Shown piece by piece: positions 11,438 to 22,562 of a stretch of 64,000 bases of DNA. Made by a program: the position numbers and the translations under genes. The stretch is from Thalassia testudinum. Taxonomy: Eukaryota > Streptophyta > Magnoliopsida > Alismatales > Hydrocharitaceae. The stretch's first letter is position 1. Each line of letters starts with the position of its first letter. Below the pieces are notes generated by a model that ran no database searches, had not been told where the DNA came from, and saw only the letters and a program-made list of their open reading frames with translations. The stretch is from positions 40,827,001-40,891,000 of the forward strand of contig JAZHRO010000055.1 in the NCBI GenBank assembly GCA_037157565.1, in the 5' to 3' direction.

Positions 11438-12380
11438 CTTCAGAAATTTAAATTTTTATGTGTTTGCACTTTAACACCCCCCCATATCTAAGTTTTGCAA
11501 TGTCCTCATTGTAAACCAAAGGGTTTGAAATCAGTGTGGTTTAGGGATTAGAACAGGAGAAATGGGTGGGCGAACGAGTCGGGATGACTATTGCAAACGA
11601 TTTCAAGCTCTGGTACGAGTACCAGAGGTGAAGTCAACTGTTTTAAAACTGAACTCAGAGTACAGTAGACGTGAAGTACAAATAAGATAATCAGAAGGAT
11701 CTCGAGTTTTTGGAATGATGGGTTGCCTCTCGTTAAGCACTAAATTCAATGCCTTCAGCTGAGTAGAAAATGGTATGGAGGAGGAGTGGTCAAATCAGGC
11801 AAATTTTGTAGAACAAGCACCTTGATCAAAAGCCTGGTTGGTCCAACCAGATGCTCGTTCAGATCGAATGGCTGATGATGCAGCCTAAACCCAATCAGTT
11901 TGGTGGGTTGATGGATGTGAATCAGAAGGAGTGGTGCCCACCAGATGCTTTGTGACTCAGAAGGATGTAGAAATGAAAATCCAGGGTTTGGCTAAGTGTA
12001 ATCAGCCTGGTCAAAGTAGGGATCTTCAAAAGAGAATGGATCTATGGAGGATGTGAGATACCTATGAGGGTGATCAGAGAAAGATGAGGTGTGATTCGTA
12101 GTCTAATCAATATCCGAAACCTGATTGAAATGTGGAGGAGAATCATGTGCTATTGGATCATTGAGAGGATAATCAGAGTAGAAATTGAGTCCGATTGTGG
12201 GTCGGGATCGAAAGTAGGTTTTGGAGGGTTTTGTATATGGAGCAGAGGAGGTGTTTTCTTTTAAATCATTGCCCTCAGCATCAGAATCAAAAGATAGGTT
12301 GTGGTCACTGAGGTCGTAAACTAGTTTGAATTCATTAGGAAACAACAATTCTCTGATGTCAGAGGAAGATTCAAAATCAT
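11438..12380 (-). mobile_element. A1 internal region right of B1, with remnant of the acidic ORF
   Basis: This is the minus-strand relative of A2 56,180-56,990. Codons at 12,103-12,348 give a peptide ending SPPHFNQVSDID, aligned with SPPNFYRVSDID in A2. The frame continues with stops to about 11,880 (GFRLHH-type end). Downstream are the CTGAAGG...CTTAACGAGAGGCAACCC block (11,720-11,758) and a second PPT-like tract (11,476-11,489). At 12,381 the sequence jumps straight into the LTR. The PBS, the leader and most of the ORF have therefore been deleted. Confidence 0.7.
12103..12348 (-). pseudogene. C-terminal fragment of A-type acidic ORF
   Basis: 82 codons are stop-free on the minus strand. The segment YTKPSKTYFRSRP...LNFYSDYPLN aligns without gaps to YTEPIQTHFQPRL...LNFYSNSPLN encoded at about 56,185-56,320 in A2, with roughly half of residues identical. 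This shows that the A2 reading frame is a real ancestral coding sequence of the family. Function is not recognised. Confidence 0.7.
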
Positions 12381-13718
12381 TGGAGACGAAGGTGATTGGC
12401 GGTGGCGTCGAGGGGATATTTTTGGACTTTGAGTAAGGGAAATTAACCTAAGGATCTAACTAAACCTAACTACCTACTCTAGAGGGACGAAGGAGGTAGA
12501 ATTGGCACCGGTTGTGGCTCGCCGGTGCCGTGGAAGGTGAATACTCCAGGGAGGGAGATGACGGCAAGGAAATGGGGAGGATGCTCCCGTGGTGACCGAC
12601 GAGGCGCGGAGGAAGACGAGGAAGGTCGCTACGCTTCCAATTTGGTTGTTGGAGGTGTGAAGGAAGGAGGTTGAGAAGGTCTGCTAGAGCGTAGGTCGGA
12701 GAAGGTTGGAGATAGGGATTTGAAGAAGTTTTTGGCCTAAAATATAGCTAAGGAACCCGGACTTGCAACCCGGGTCCTTTTATAGGGCTCGAGGAGGCCT
12801 TCCAAGATTGGAAGCTTGGAGCTTACGCACAAGTAGGAGATCCAATCTTTCAAGTGATTCATATGATGATTTGGGCAAGAATTAAAGCCCAAGACGCGGC
12901 TCAAATTGTAGGGAAATCTCTCAGGAGTCTCCCTTCCAATTTTGTAAGGGATTAGCCAATCAATCAAGGAGAAATCCCTAGTCGAAGGTCGCTGGAGTAG
13001 GAGTTCCTTCATGATAATGGTGGAGGGACCTGATTGCAAAGAAGATGACAAACTTAGGGACCTATTTTCAAGGAATTCAAAAAGCTAGGGGTGCTTAAGT
13101 GATAAAAAGAGTCAGACTGGATTGAAATGCAAACCAGGTCAATATGATCTCTGATTGGGCTCAAATTTTTGTACAAACCTAATTTGGACCCAAAAAAGTT
13201 TGATGGTGCAGTCGTATATAGGTTTTGACCAAGTTTGACTGGTTAAATTGCACAAAAACTTAAATTAGGGCAACTATCTGTTTGAGACTCTGTTTTAGGT
13301 CAAAATGGGTTTAGATGGTCAAATCAAAGATGAAAAACCCTAGAGAATATTTTTATATAATTTTTAGAGGGTTTAAGTGAATTTTATCCTGACCATAACC
13401 TCAGTTAATTAAGCGGGTCAGTTTTTAGGGTTTCTGATGTCATTTAATTCTTAAAATCCGTGAAAACCCATTTCTATCTCCATGAACCCACTCATTAGAT
13501 ATTTATAACTATATGAGCTTTAATAAACCCCTAAGAAACCTGTGGTTGTTTTGCATTCATGATAAGATGGTAAAATTACAGTTTTAACCCTGATTTCTTG
13601 TTATTCTTTTAGAAAGGTTGTGCAATGAATTACTGTCTTCTGGCGGTTATGTAAGAACATTTAATGATGGAATATGACTAAATAAAGCTAGATATAACTG
13701 ATGATGACGTTACCATCA
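12381..13718 (-). repeat. Truncated 5' LTR of A1
   Basis: It matches 1122-2448 over its full length, reads on the minus strand and begins at 13,718 (tip TGATGGTAAC). The R/U5 half that should lie left of 12,381 is missing and the break joins the acidic-ORF region directly. A TATA box is at 12,773-12,784. The right edge cuts the LTR of copia F after the fifth base of ATTATATTTTAGG context, so A1 inserted into F. Confidence 0.85.
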
Positions 13719-14063
13719 ATTATATTTTAGGGGCTCTATAGGATCTTTATTTTGTTCTTTGTAGTTGGGTGTCCGATTTATGGATTTCTAGCCTCTCTTG
13801 AGGTAAAAACTTGTATCGATCTTGACCGGTGTGTGTTGTCTTGAGGTTGTATTACCCTTGATTTTAAATAAGATGTTAATGGACTTGATCTACTAGATAG
13901 ATCGTGAAATCCTATAAGTCAAGAGACTTAGGTAGTGCTTTTTACCCATAAGATTTTCACCTAAAATTACTTGTGCAAAAATGAAGCTTAATCTTGTGCA
14001 ATTGATTTTATTTTCATCAAATTTTTATCTTGCACTATTCACCTCCCCTTTAGTGCAATTTCA
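13719..14063 (+). repeat. 3' part of the 5' LTR of copia element F
   Basis: It matches 21,399-21,741, the end of the F 3' LTR. The missing first 0.6 kb of this LTR should lie left of the window, on the far side of A1. It ends with CACCTCCCCTTTAGTGCA-type sequence, a common end of Sirevirus/Tork-like copia LTRs, followed by the PBS. The exact LTR end lies between 14,057 and 14,063. Confidence 0.8.
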
Positions 14064-14064
14064 G

Positions 14065-14078
14065 TTGGTATCAGAGAC
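14065..14078 (+). other. Primer binding site of F (tRNA-iMet)
   Basis: TTGGTATCAGAGAC follows the LTR end. It corresponds to the TGGTATCAGAGC PBS complementary to plant initiator tRNA-Met that most Ty1/copia elements use. Confidence 0.8.
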
Positions 14079-14114
14079 TAGACTCGCACATCGACATAAC
14101 AAACTAGCAAGATT

Positions 14115-15388
14115 ATGGAGGGGATCATTGCAACGAGACATACCGAGGGATAGTCCATCAACCGACCTTCGTATTTTGAAGGTAAAAATTATTCATATTG
14201 GAAACTTCAAATGTGCATGTGATTGCAAGTTAATGATTATTAGATTTTGAAGTAGTGAGAAACTGAGTTCGTCATCCCGAAGAAGCCTGTGGGAGGATAC
14301 CCTTAAGAGAAAATCAGGGAACTCTTGTTGAATGCAAAAATGATGAATGCATTATATTGTGCATTGAGTCCCTATGAGTTCAATCAAATTTCTCAATGCA
14401 CAAATGCATACAAAATTTGGAAGACTTGAATTCACCCACGAAGCTACGTTTAATTTGCTTTCACAAGAATTTACATCTTTTGTTATGAAAGATAATGAAA
14501 GTTTGAGTGAGATATACACTAGGTTCACATTGATTGTGAACAATCTCAAATCTTAGGGAAAGATGCTCATACAAGATGAGCTTCAATCCAAAGTCCTACA
14601 TTCCCTTGGTCCAGGGTGAGAACAAAAGGTGACCTCCATTGAAGAAGCCCATTAAATCAAGAAGCTCAACATGGAAGATCTCTTAGAAAATCTAATGGCA
14701 CATGAGAACAAGTTGAAATAAAAGGTGACACCAGAATCAAAGAAGACTCACATTAAAGGTCACATCTGACGACAAGGTAAGTTTCCATGACAAAGAAGTT
14801 TGATTGTTACTAACAAATTTGTCAAGTTTTGTAAAAATAGGGAAGCAAAGGAGAAAAAGAAGAAAGAAGATGAGACGATCCATTGCTACAATTGCAACAA
14901 AAAGGGGCACCTTCGATTGGAATGCTCTCTTGAAGAATGAGAAGAAAAAGAAGAGGCACAAGAAAAAAGGTTTCTAAGCTACGTGGGACGACACTAGCTT
15001 GGAGGAGGAGGAAGAGGAAGGACCTAAGAAGGAATCAAAGAACGAAACTGCATGCCCAGGTTTCATGGCAATCGTGGATGATATCAAGAAAGAAAATGAC
15101 AATGAAAATAATAACAATAAAGATGAGGTAAACTCTTTTTCAATAGAAGAACTCCAAGATTCCTTCAAATCTCTATTTTCTGAATATAAGACTGTTAAAA
15201 TTGAATGCAAAAAGCTGAAATCTAAAAATAAAGTTCAGTTAGAGATTATTGAGGACTTAGAAGCTAAGAAAGCACTTGTAGAAGTTGAAAATGGTTTCGT
15301 AAAGGTAGACATTAAAGGCTTTAAGGAAACTACTTGGAAACTTGAAACTGAGATAGCTCACTTGAAAGAAAAATCAACTCTTAGATGA
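14115..15388 (+). pseudogene. Copia gag of F (UBN2 type, CCHC, coiled coil), decayed
   Basis: From ATG 14,115 the frame gives an N-terminus with NRPSYFEGKNYSYWKLQM, the start typical of copia gag. It then gives a UBN2-like core (NALYCALSPYEFNQIS, SEIYTRFTLIVNNLKS, then an EELL-H-K-like end) crossed by many stops and frame changes. A CCHC knuckle CYNCNKKGHLRLEC lies at 14,884-14,925. After a frameshift, an open stretch at 14,999-15,388 encodes a Glu/Lys-rich predicted coiled coil (ELQDSFKSLFSEYKTVKIE). The layout matches Tork/Sirevirus-like gag. The copy is dead. Confidence 0.8.
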
Positions 15389-16045
15389 TCTAGCCAAATT
15401 TACTAACGGTAAGGAATTTGGACAAGCCTATTGCCTGCTAAAAATCAAATTGTAGTAAATATGGTATAGGTTACTAGGAAGCAAATGGTTTAAGCCCAAA
15501 GAAAATCGAAGAGGAATCTCTTTCCAAGAGAACCACTAACAAATCTACATCCAAACTCACTTAGATACTAAAAAAGCAACTTGAATCTTGTTTCGTAGGT
15601 TTCAAGGGAGATTACAATGTGAAGAATTGGATCTATAAATTGAACTCAAATTGAAAAGACCAAAGAGTGGACCTAAGAAGCCTCAACAAACATGAAGAAA
15701 CTCGAGACGTTCCTTTGAAGGAACAAGGAGGATGATAAGGAGGTCGATGGGTCATGGATTTGGGGTGCCCAGGGCATATAACTAGAGACAAGCACCTCTT
15801 CCCAAATTTGAAAGCTACAGATTGAGAAACGATCTCATTTGGCAACCTCCACATGGGCCATATCATTAGCCTTTGTAAGTTACGTAATCCTTTGATTTTG
15901 ATGATCTTTTCTTTTAAGTTAGCATCAAAATAGGATGAGGATTTAATTTTTATTATTGTACTACAATTCCAATAAAAAGGGGGACATTACCCTTAAGTTT
16001 AGTTTATGGGGAGCTTATTACCTCAATTATGTATAAAGGGAAGAG
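15389..16045 (+). pseudogene. Copia protease remnant of F, rest of pol missing
   Basis: Degraded frame pieces include LDDLAKFTNGKEF at about 15,380-15,430 and a protease start at about 15,750-15,890 reading MDLGCPGHITRDKHLF. The family normally has an Asp-Ser-Gly catalytic triad followed by CSRHMTG; here the Ser is Leu. Beyond about 15,890 there is only A/T-rich sequence that looks like the element's 3' untranslated region. Integrase, RT and RNase H (about 3 kb in the family) are therefore deleted. It ends at the AAGAG target of B2. Confidence 0.7.
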
Positions 16046-17242
16046 TTAATTTATTGTTAAATGATGAGTTGGAAATTCATGAGAAGAAAAATCGTTTAGG
16101 GTTTCTGGAAAGAGAAACCTGCGTCGTCGTAATCGCAGAATTTTGACTATCAAATAAAATTTATAATCAGGATGGTGAGTCACAGGTCGAACATAATGAG
16201 GTGACGCTTGATCAAAAACTACGTTTAGATTTTATTTCTTTTTGGTGTTTTCACCTTTTGTAATTTTTATGGGTTTTTTATATAGTAGAAGATCAGGTCG
16301 AAGCTAATCTAATCACAGAGAGAGAGAGATAGAGGAGAGATAGCGAGAGAGAACAATGTTTATTACAACTAATAATAGAAAATAAATTTACACTACGAAA
16401 GCAGCAAGAAGAGATAGAGAGAAAGAGAATACCCCTCAACGGCTACTTGGGGGAAGAGAGATGCTTGGACGAAGGTGGTGAGGAGCTGGAAGGAGGACGA
16501 AGCTGGATGAAGAGGAGGTGAGGTAGGGCGATGACGAGTTGATCTGCTTCCTCAAATGGGGGTGAGAGGACAACCGGTGGCAACTCCACGAATGAGGGTG
16601 AGAAGATAGGAATAAAAATTATTTTTATATCCTAGTAGAGCATCCCGTGCTTGGGATAGAAGGATATGAGCATAGGAAGGTATTCCGAGCCTTAGAGGGG
16701 GAGAGGAAAGCATAGGAAGGGATGAAGAGCAAGGGAGGGGATGGTAGGGGTATTTAGAGGGCTTAAGGAGGCTATGGAAAATCATTTGGCACATTCAGCA
16801 TTCAAAGCATGTGCGCATAGTTGGTCTGGTGAGGATGAATCATGATTGTCCATCTTCCATCGAAGGGCTCATATCTCGCAAGACAACACTCCTTAGATCA
16901 CGCATTATGCACGTGTCATCACGCTCGAGCTCATCCACACTGCCACGTGGCTACACTGGCGCCGTTTGATGCTGATCGTTCAGCTGAGAACACACAAGCA
17001 TGTGCCTGTTGAAGACATGAGGCGTGCTCAAGGCTAACGTGGCTCAATCTCGCCCATCCTTGCACGATCCAACAATCGTATTTCAAATTCGTGCGCACTG
17101 AGAAGGGCTTGCTCAACAGGGATCGAACAAGCATCCAGCAAGTGAGGTACGTGCACTCTACCTACTGTGCTATTGCTTTGATCGTGTGATTGTGACCATT
17201 GGATCAAGATCCAACGGTCGCAATATTTTCTTTATAGAGAAG

Positions 17243-20091
17243 TATTGACGAGGCGAGATCGTGGTTTTAAAAGATGTACGTTGTAGTATAGATGAAATCG
17301 CCTCAAAAACAAATAAAAATTTATTACTCGAAAACCTAGGTATCCGAGGTCGAACACAGGGAGTAAATGGAATTTATTCACTAATCTCAATGTAATTGAA
17401 CACTTAAAGTTACTCAAAACCTAATTCAGAGTATAAATGCAAGAGTTTATGAATATTAAAATGTAGGAAAATAGAAGAATTGGACGTCTGATTCTATAAT
17501 CTGACATCTTAAAAAGATATCTCTCTTCTTTAACTCTCTTTCTTCTCTTTTAGCCTTGTTTCTCCTGCCTTCCGTTCTTCTTTCTTTCTTCTTCTACTCT
17601 TTTCCTTTCTTCCTTCTTTTACTTCTCTTCTTCCTTGACTTTCTCTTCTTTGACTTTGGCCTTCTATTTCTTTCTGCCTTCTCCTACCCTTCTTCTTTCC
17701 TCTGCCTTAGCCATGCGTCTCATCTTCAGCTTCTTCCTTAGCTCTCCTCTGCGGCTATAGTGCTTCTTCTTCCTTCCTTGTCTTTCCTTCTTCTCTTCTG
17801 ACTTCTCTTATTTGCCGCACCTTCTTTGCTTTGTCTTCTTCTGCTTCTTTCCTTTCTTCCTTCCTTCTTCTTACTTTGCTGCGGCTAAGTCCTTCCTTCC
17901 CTGCTTGGCCTTAGCTTCAGCTGCGCCTTCCTCTTCATTCTTCTTCCCTGCACACACTGAAGAGCAAAACCTACCCCTACCCTCCCCTGCGTCTCTCTCT
18001 CTTTATTTCGCTCTTCGGTTCTCTCTCCTAGAGCAGGGTAATCCGGTCGGGTTTCGCGTGCCTGGGTCCAGGCGCACCAGCGTGGGTGTAGTGCACGAGG
18101 AGTGCTAGGTAAACGGGTCGGGTACCAGGTTCGCGTGGGTGTGTGTCGCGGACGAGGCGAGGGCGAGGGACCTCACCCTATGTCGTTTGAGGCGATAAGA
18201 GGAAATCACAAATTCAATTTAACTCACTCATTGCGTTCCTGAGTTCACAAGGTGGGAGTAAAAGTCCCACCTGCTTCTGTGTGCACACCCGCAAGAGGCC
18301 TTCACTCAATTGGGGCAGATGGGTGCCTCGCGAAGCCTGTTCGCAGGCTTCATGCGTTCGCACACTCAACGCGCATCACCTGGAGTGCAGCACCTGGGTG
18401 GATGCGGCTTGGAGCGACCTTGCAAGCTCTGTGCTTTTGCGTCAATGGCAGAAGGAGGGTCGACCTGCATTTCACTCAATACGGCCTGTTGACCCCATTA
18501 AAACACATGAAGAGCTTCGCCGTGTCTTGGCGAAGGTGAGACGATGGGTGGCTGGGTGCGGGGCTACCTAGGCGTGTGTGCCTAGGTCACTCTGTGGCCG
18601 TATTTATGGGTGTGTTCGGTGGACATTTAGGGAGGTGATGGAGGTCAGTGGATGGGCGGATGATGATCAGTGGGTGATGGCGGAGGTGATGAGGTGTCTG
18701 GCGAGGCGTGTGGAGGTGCGGAGTAGTGGAAGCACCTCACCGATGGTTGTCGGAGATGGAGAAGATGGAGGTAGTCTGCGGCTGCGAGGGGTCGAAAGTG
18801 GAAATAGAAAGAGGGGAAATGAAGAGGGGAGAGAGGGGAGTAATTCTAACCTAGCTAAGTGGACGAAGGGGGAGAGGAGGCGGCTGGCCGTACCTGCCGC
18901 CGTCGGAGAAGAAGATGTCCAGTAGAGGGAGAGCGGCGACGACGACGGGCTAAAGGCGCATGCACGGGTGTTGCACGACGTGGAGGAAGGTGGTGAAGGC
19001 GGCTCTGCAACTGGTATTGTGGCAGAGTGATGAGAAAGAGGAGGGCTCGCCGGAGCTCGCTGGACCCTTGGCCAGAGGAGAAGGGAAGAATTTGGGGGTG
19101 ATTCTCCATCCAAGTCAAGCTAAATCGGTGCGACCGGAGGTGGCGGATCTTTTATAGGCACTGGTAGGGGCTCTTATCTTGGAAGACAAGCTTCCAAGCA
19201 CAAGAGACCTCACCGGAGATGGAAATAGTTGGAGATCCAAATCTCTCATGCATTCGCACGAGAGATTGGGTGTGAATCAGAGATTGGGACCATGCTCAGA
19301 TGGAAGGGAATTCCTTAGAGAATCTCCCTTCCAAATCTGGGAAGAGATCTCTGAGGAATCATGGAGTAATCCCCATTCATTCCTCGTCGGAGTAGGATTC
19401 CTCCGCTTTAATGGTGGAGGGACCTGATTGTAAGAGTAGCAAGGAAGTTAGGGGGGTCAATGCAATGATTTTAAAAAGTTAAGGGTCAGAATGTAATTGG
19501 GTGGACTATTTTGCAAACTAGGTCAAGATGACATTCCTTTATATCCAAATTTTGGTAAAAACCTAACTTAGACCTAAGAAATTAAATGGTGAATTTGGAT
19601 TTTAGGTTTGATTACGTTTGACTGGACATTTTATACAAAAACCTAAATTAGGTCAAATAATGAGCTTGGACCCTAATCTAGGTCAAAATAGGTTCCAAAG
19701 GCCAATTTAATGGTTCTAAACCCTAGGGGGTATTTTTCCATGATTTTTAGAGGGTTTATTTGATTTTTATCCTGACCAAAACCTTATTAAATTAAGTGGG
19801 TCTGTTTTAGGGTTACAAGATGTCATTTAATTCCTATACTGCACATGAACCCATTTCTGATTGAACCAACCCACTTTTTATCTTTTTCAGACCATTTGAC
19901 CTATGTTTTGCCTCTGAGAAATCCCATTTATGTACTGCAATGGTAAAATTATAGTTTTAACCTTTATTTCATGTTTTCTTCTCAAAACACTTATTCCTTA
20001 AATTAGACCCTTCTTTAGGTTATGTAGGAGCTCTTATTCTCTTTCTTAGGTCAAAATGAGCTAGTTAGGACTCATGATGAGGATCTCATCA
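17243..20091 (-). mobile_element. A3: solo A-type LTR
   Basis: A 2,849-bp LTR inserted in B2 with TSD AGAAG at 17,238-17,242 and 20,092-20,096. The tip at 20,091 reads TGATGAGATCCTCATCA on the minus strand. The polypyrimidine block (17,520-17,960), the (A/G)ACGTC pair near 17,487-17,512, the TATA box (19,145-19,156) and the U3 (19,160-20,091) follow the order of the A2 5' LTR. Open frames up to 148 codons at 18,250-19,160 are GC-rich LTR sequence with no family features. Confidence 0.85.
19145..19156 (-). promoter_or_regulatory. Putative TATA box of A3
   Basis: It reads CTATAAAAGATCC on the minus strand, at the same place as in the other A-type LTRs. Confidence 0.55.
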
Positions 20092-20680
20092 AGAAGGAAG
20101 GGTGGGCGATGTGGCTAGTTCCCGGCAGTTAGATGGTGATCCAAAGCCTGAGGTTGTGCGATGGTTGTGCTTTGGGGTTGAACGGCCGACTTTTGGTGAT
20201 CTGGATGGTGCCATGTGGTGCCATCTGGGTTTCCCATCTTCTTTTCGTAAGTGACACTACGGATGCCTGATCAGGTAAATTTTTTCGTTGTTGGGTTGCG
20301 ATCGTCGACCTGAATCTATCTGTATGGTTGGATTTGTCTTTTGAGTCCCAGATTTGCATCACCCTGTCCCCTAGCCATTGATCTTCCTTAGTTTGTAGAG
20401 GATGCTATAGAGGTTCAATCAATTCAATTCTTGTAGCGTTAGACTCCGATCATCGCCTTAACTACATTCATACAGTTAGATTCTCCGTCTAAAGTCCAAA
20501 GATGTGTTGCCTTGTTCCCTAGCCATTAAAATAGGAAAATTAATATATAAATTGTAGAATCTACTCTAAATGTACAATGATGCATGTTTGCAATATTTAT
20601 AATGCTTGATGCATCTAACTGGCCTAAAAACATACATAAATAGGCATTTTATCATTAAATATTGTATGTCTATCAAAGAG

Positions 20681-20804
20681 CTTGTATTAAGGGGGACCTT
20701 AGGATTAAAACAAATTAAAATTGAACTTTTTTTATAATGTTAGAAATGGGGGAGAATTATGAGCTTAATTCTTTATGATTTTGTCATCATCAAAAAGGGG
20801 AGAT
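20681..20804 (+). mobile_element. F 3' internal end with PPT
   Basis: A short A/T-rich tail ends in CATCATCAAAAAGGGGAGAT at about 20,785-20,804. This is the standard Sirevirus/Tork-like PPT context, immediately before the LTR. There is no coding sequence. Confidence 0.8.
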
Positions 20805-21741
20805 TATTGATGCAAATGCATCCTGATCCTTCAATTTGATGATAACAAAATACTTTGTATTTGATAAATTGCATTTAAGTTAAGAGTTCTAAGGTTAATG
20901 CAATTAGTTAGAAGGATTTGAAGGAGCTCAAGCTCTTATCTATGGTGATGAAGGAGCTTGATGATGGACAAAAGCATCAAGGAACTTTGGAGGAGGAAGG
21001 CTTTGAAGTAGGAGCTTTGGATTCAATGTTTGGAGCTTTGAACTTGAAGATAAAGAAGAAAGAAGAATAGTATAGCTTTTATTTAATGTAGTCATTATAA
21101 TCCTTTGTTGCTCTTTTATTTTCTTCAATTACTTGTAAAAAGCCCCAAAAGAGAGTTAAAACCATTAGGGACCATTAGAACACCTAGGGAACCCAACCCA
21201 TGCCTTAAATAACTCAAAACAACACACAAGAGCTCAACACCACTCAAGAATTCCTACTAACTCTCAATTTCTCTCCATTTGCCTCTCCTAGCTCACAAGT
21301 GCTCTGCTTCTTTAATTTGTGAGCAAAGCTTCCAAGTGCTATGACTCCCTATTACTTAAGGGAACCTTAGTGATGTCTATACTCCCCATTTACATTTCAT
21401 TATATTTTAGGGGCTTTATAAGATCTTATTTATTTTGTTCTTTGTAGTTTGGTGTCCTGTTTATGGATTCCCAAGCTCTTTTGAGACAAAACTTGTGTTG
21501 GTCTTGATCGGTGCATGTTTTATTGAGGTTATGGCACCCTCGATTTTAAGTGATACGTTAGTGAACTTGATATACTAGATTGATCATGAAATCCCAAGTT
21601 GAGAGACTTAGGTTGTTATTTTACCCGTAGGATTTCCAAGTAAAATTACCTATTTAAAATTGTGGATTGATCTTGTGCAATTGATTTTATTTTCATCAAT
21701 TTTTTATCCCACACTATTCACCCCCCTCTAGTGCAACTTCT
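20805..21741 (+). repeat. 3' LTR of copia element F
   Basis: A 0.93-kb LTR starts TATTGATGCAAATGC (TG changed to TA) right after the PPT and ends in CACCCCCCTCTAGTGCA-type sequence at 21,735-21,741. The last 343 bp match 13,719-14,063. The flank at 21,742 is copia G, reading on the other strand. Confidence 0.85.
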
Positions 21742-22562
21742 CCTCTTACACATCACCATGTAAGAAGGCATTGTTCACGTGCAACTGATGAAGAGGTCAA
21801 GCTTGCTGAACAACCATAGTGATCAATATATAGATAATAGGATGACAAGCATAGGAGCAGTATCTGAAATCAAATTCACATGTCTCCTGTAATAGAGAAA
21901 TATGGTACAAACTCATGGAAGGTCATATCACTACTAACGTAATGATGTTGATGGACTAGATCATAAGATCTATACCCTTTCTAGGTTCTGAAATATCTCA
22001 GGAGGACACATTTCACATCCTAGGAGCCAACTTGTCGCATCCAGGACCGAAAAGATGATTGAAAGCCACACATCCAAAGACCCAGGGATGAATAGGAAAG
22101 AGTTCCCATCAGGGTACAAAAGCTATAGAGGAATTTGCTCATGAATAATAGAAGATGTCATGCAATTAATGAGATAGCAAGTAATTAGAAAGGCATCATC
22201 CCAATAAATAGGAGGCACACTGTTGTGAATCAACAATGTCCTAGGGACATCCAAGAGGTGAATATGTATGCACTCAGCAACACCATTCTATTGAGAAATA
22301 TAAGGACAAGTGGTTTGATGTATAATGCCCTAGAATTTGTAAAAGTCATGTAAAAACTGAGTACAAAACTCCAAACTGGTATCAGAATGAACAATTTTAA
22401 TAATGGCATCAAACTATGTCTTTATTTCCAAAATAAAATTTTAATGACATGACCTAAATCAGACTACTGCTTTAAAAGAAAGACCTACAACAATCTAGAA
22501 AAGTCATCAATGAGAGCAAGCTAATATCCATGTCCCAACTTATCAAGGACTAGGACTCCAAG
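21742..22562 (-). pseudogene. Copia element G: integrase core and RT start, decayed
   Basis: On the minus strand, from 22,562 downwards, the frame pieces read HSDTSLEF (integrase RSDNG-like D), then PYISQ, NGVAE, HLLDVPRTLL and PPIYWDDAFLITCYLINCM. This is the classic copia integrase core ending. They are followed by ECPPEIFQN-like text and at the left edge LHQLHVNNAFLHGD, the start of the copia RT. The piece between integrase and RT is much shorter than usual, so part is deleted. Numerous stops are present. The left edge abuts the F LTR; the right edge is the CCAAG target of H. Confidence 0.8.

Larger units (their letters stand above)
16046..20675 (-). mobile_element. B2: solo B-type LTR, interrupted by A3
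   Basis: The two parts (16,046-17,242 and 20,097-20,675) add up to 1,776 bp, the size of the B1 LTRs, and align with them. Shared parts include the start region with GGTCGAACAYAATGAGG-like text, a CATCCCGTGCTTGGGAT tract at 16,640, and the GGTTGGATTTG/ATCGTCGACC region at 20,300. TSD AAGAG is at 16,041-16,045 and 20,676-20,680 in F. There is no internal sequence, so this is a solo LTR. Its left end reads TT instead of TG. Confidence 0.8.

Noticed and set aside
18250..19160. Gene in A3 (frames of 95-148 codons)
   Set aside because: It is inside a solo LTR with perfect TSDs. The frames overlap on both strands and are not conserved in A1 or A2.
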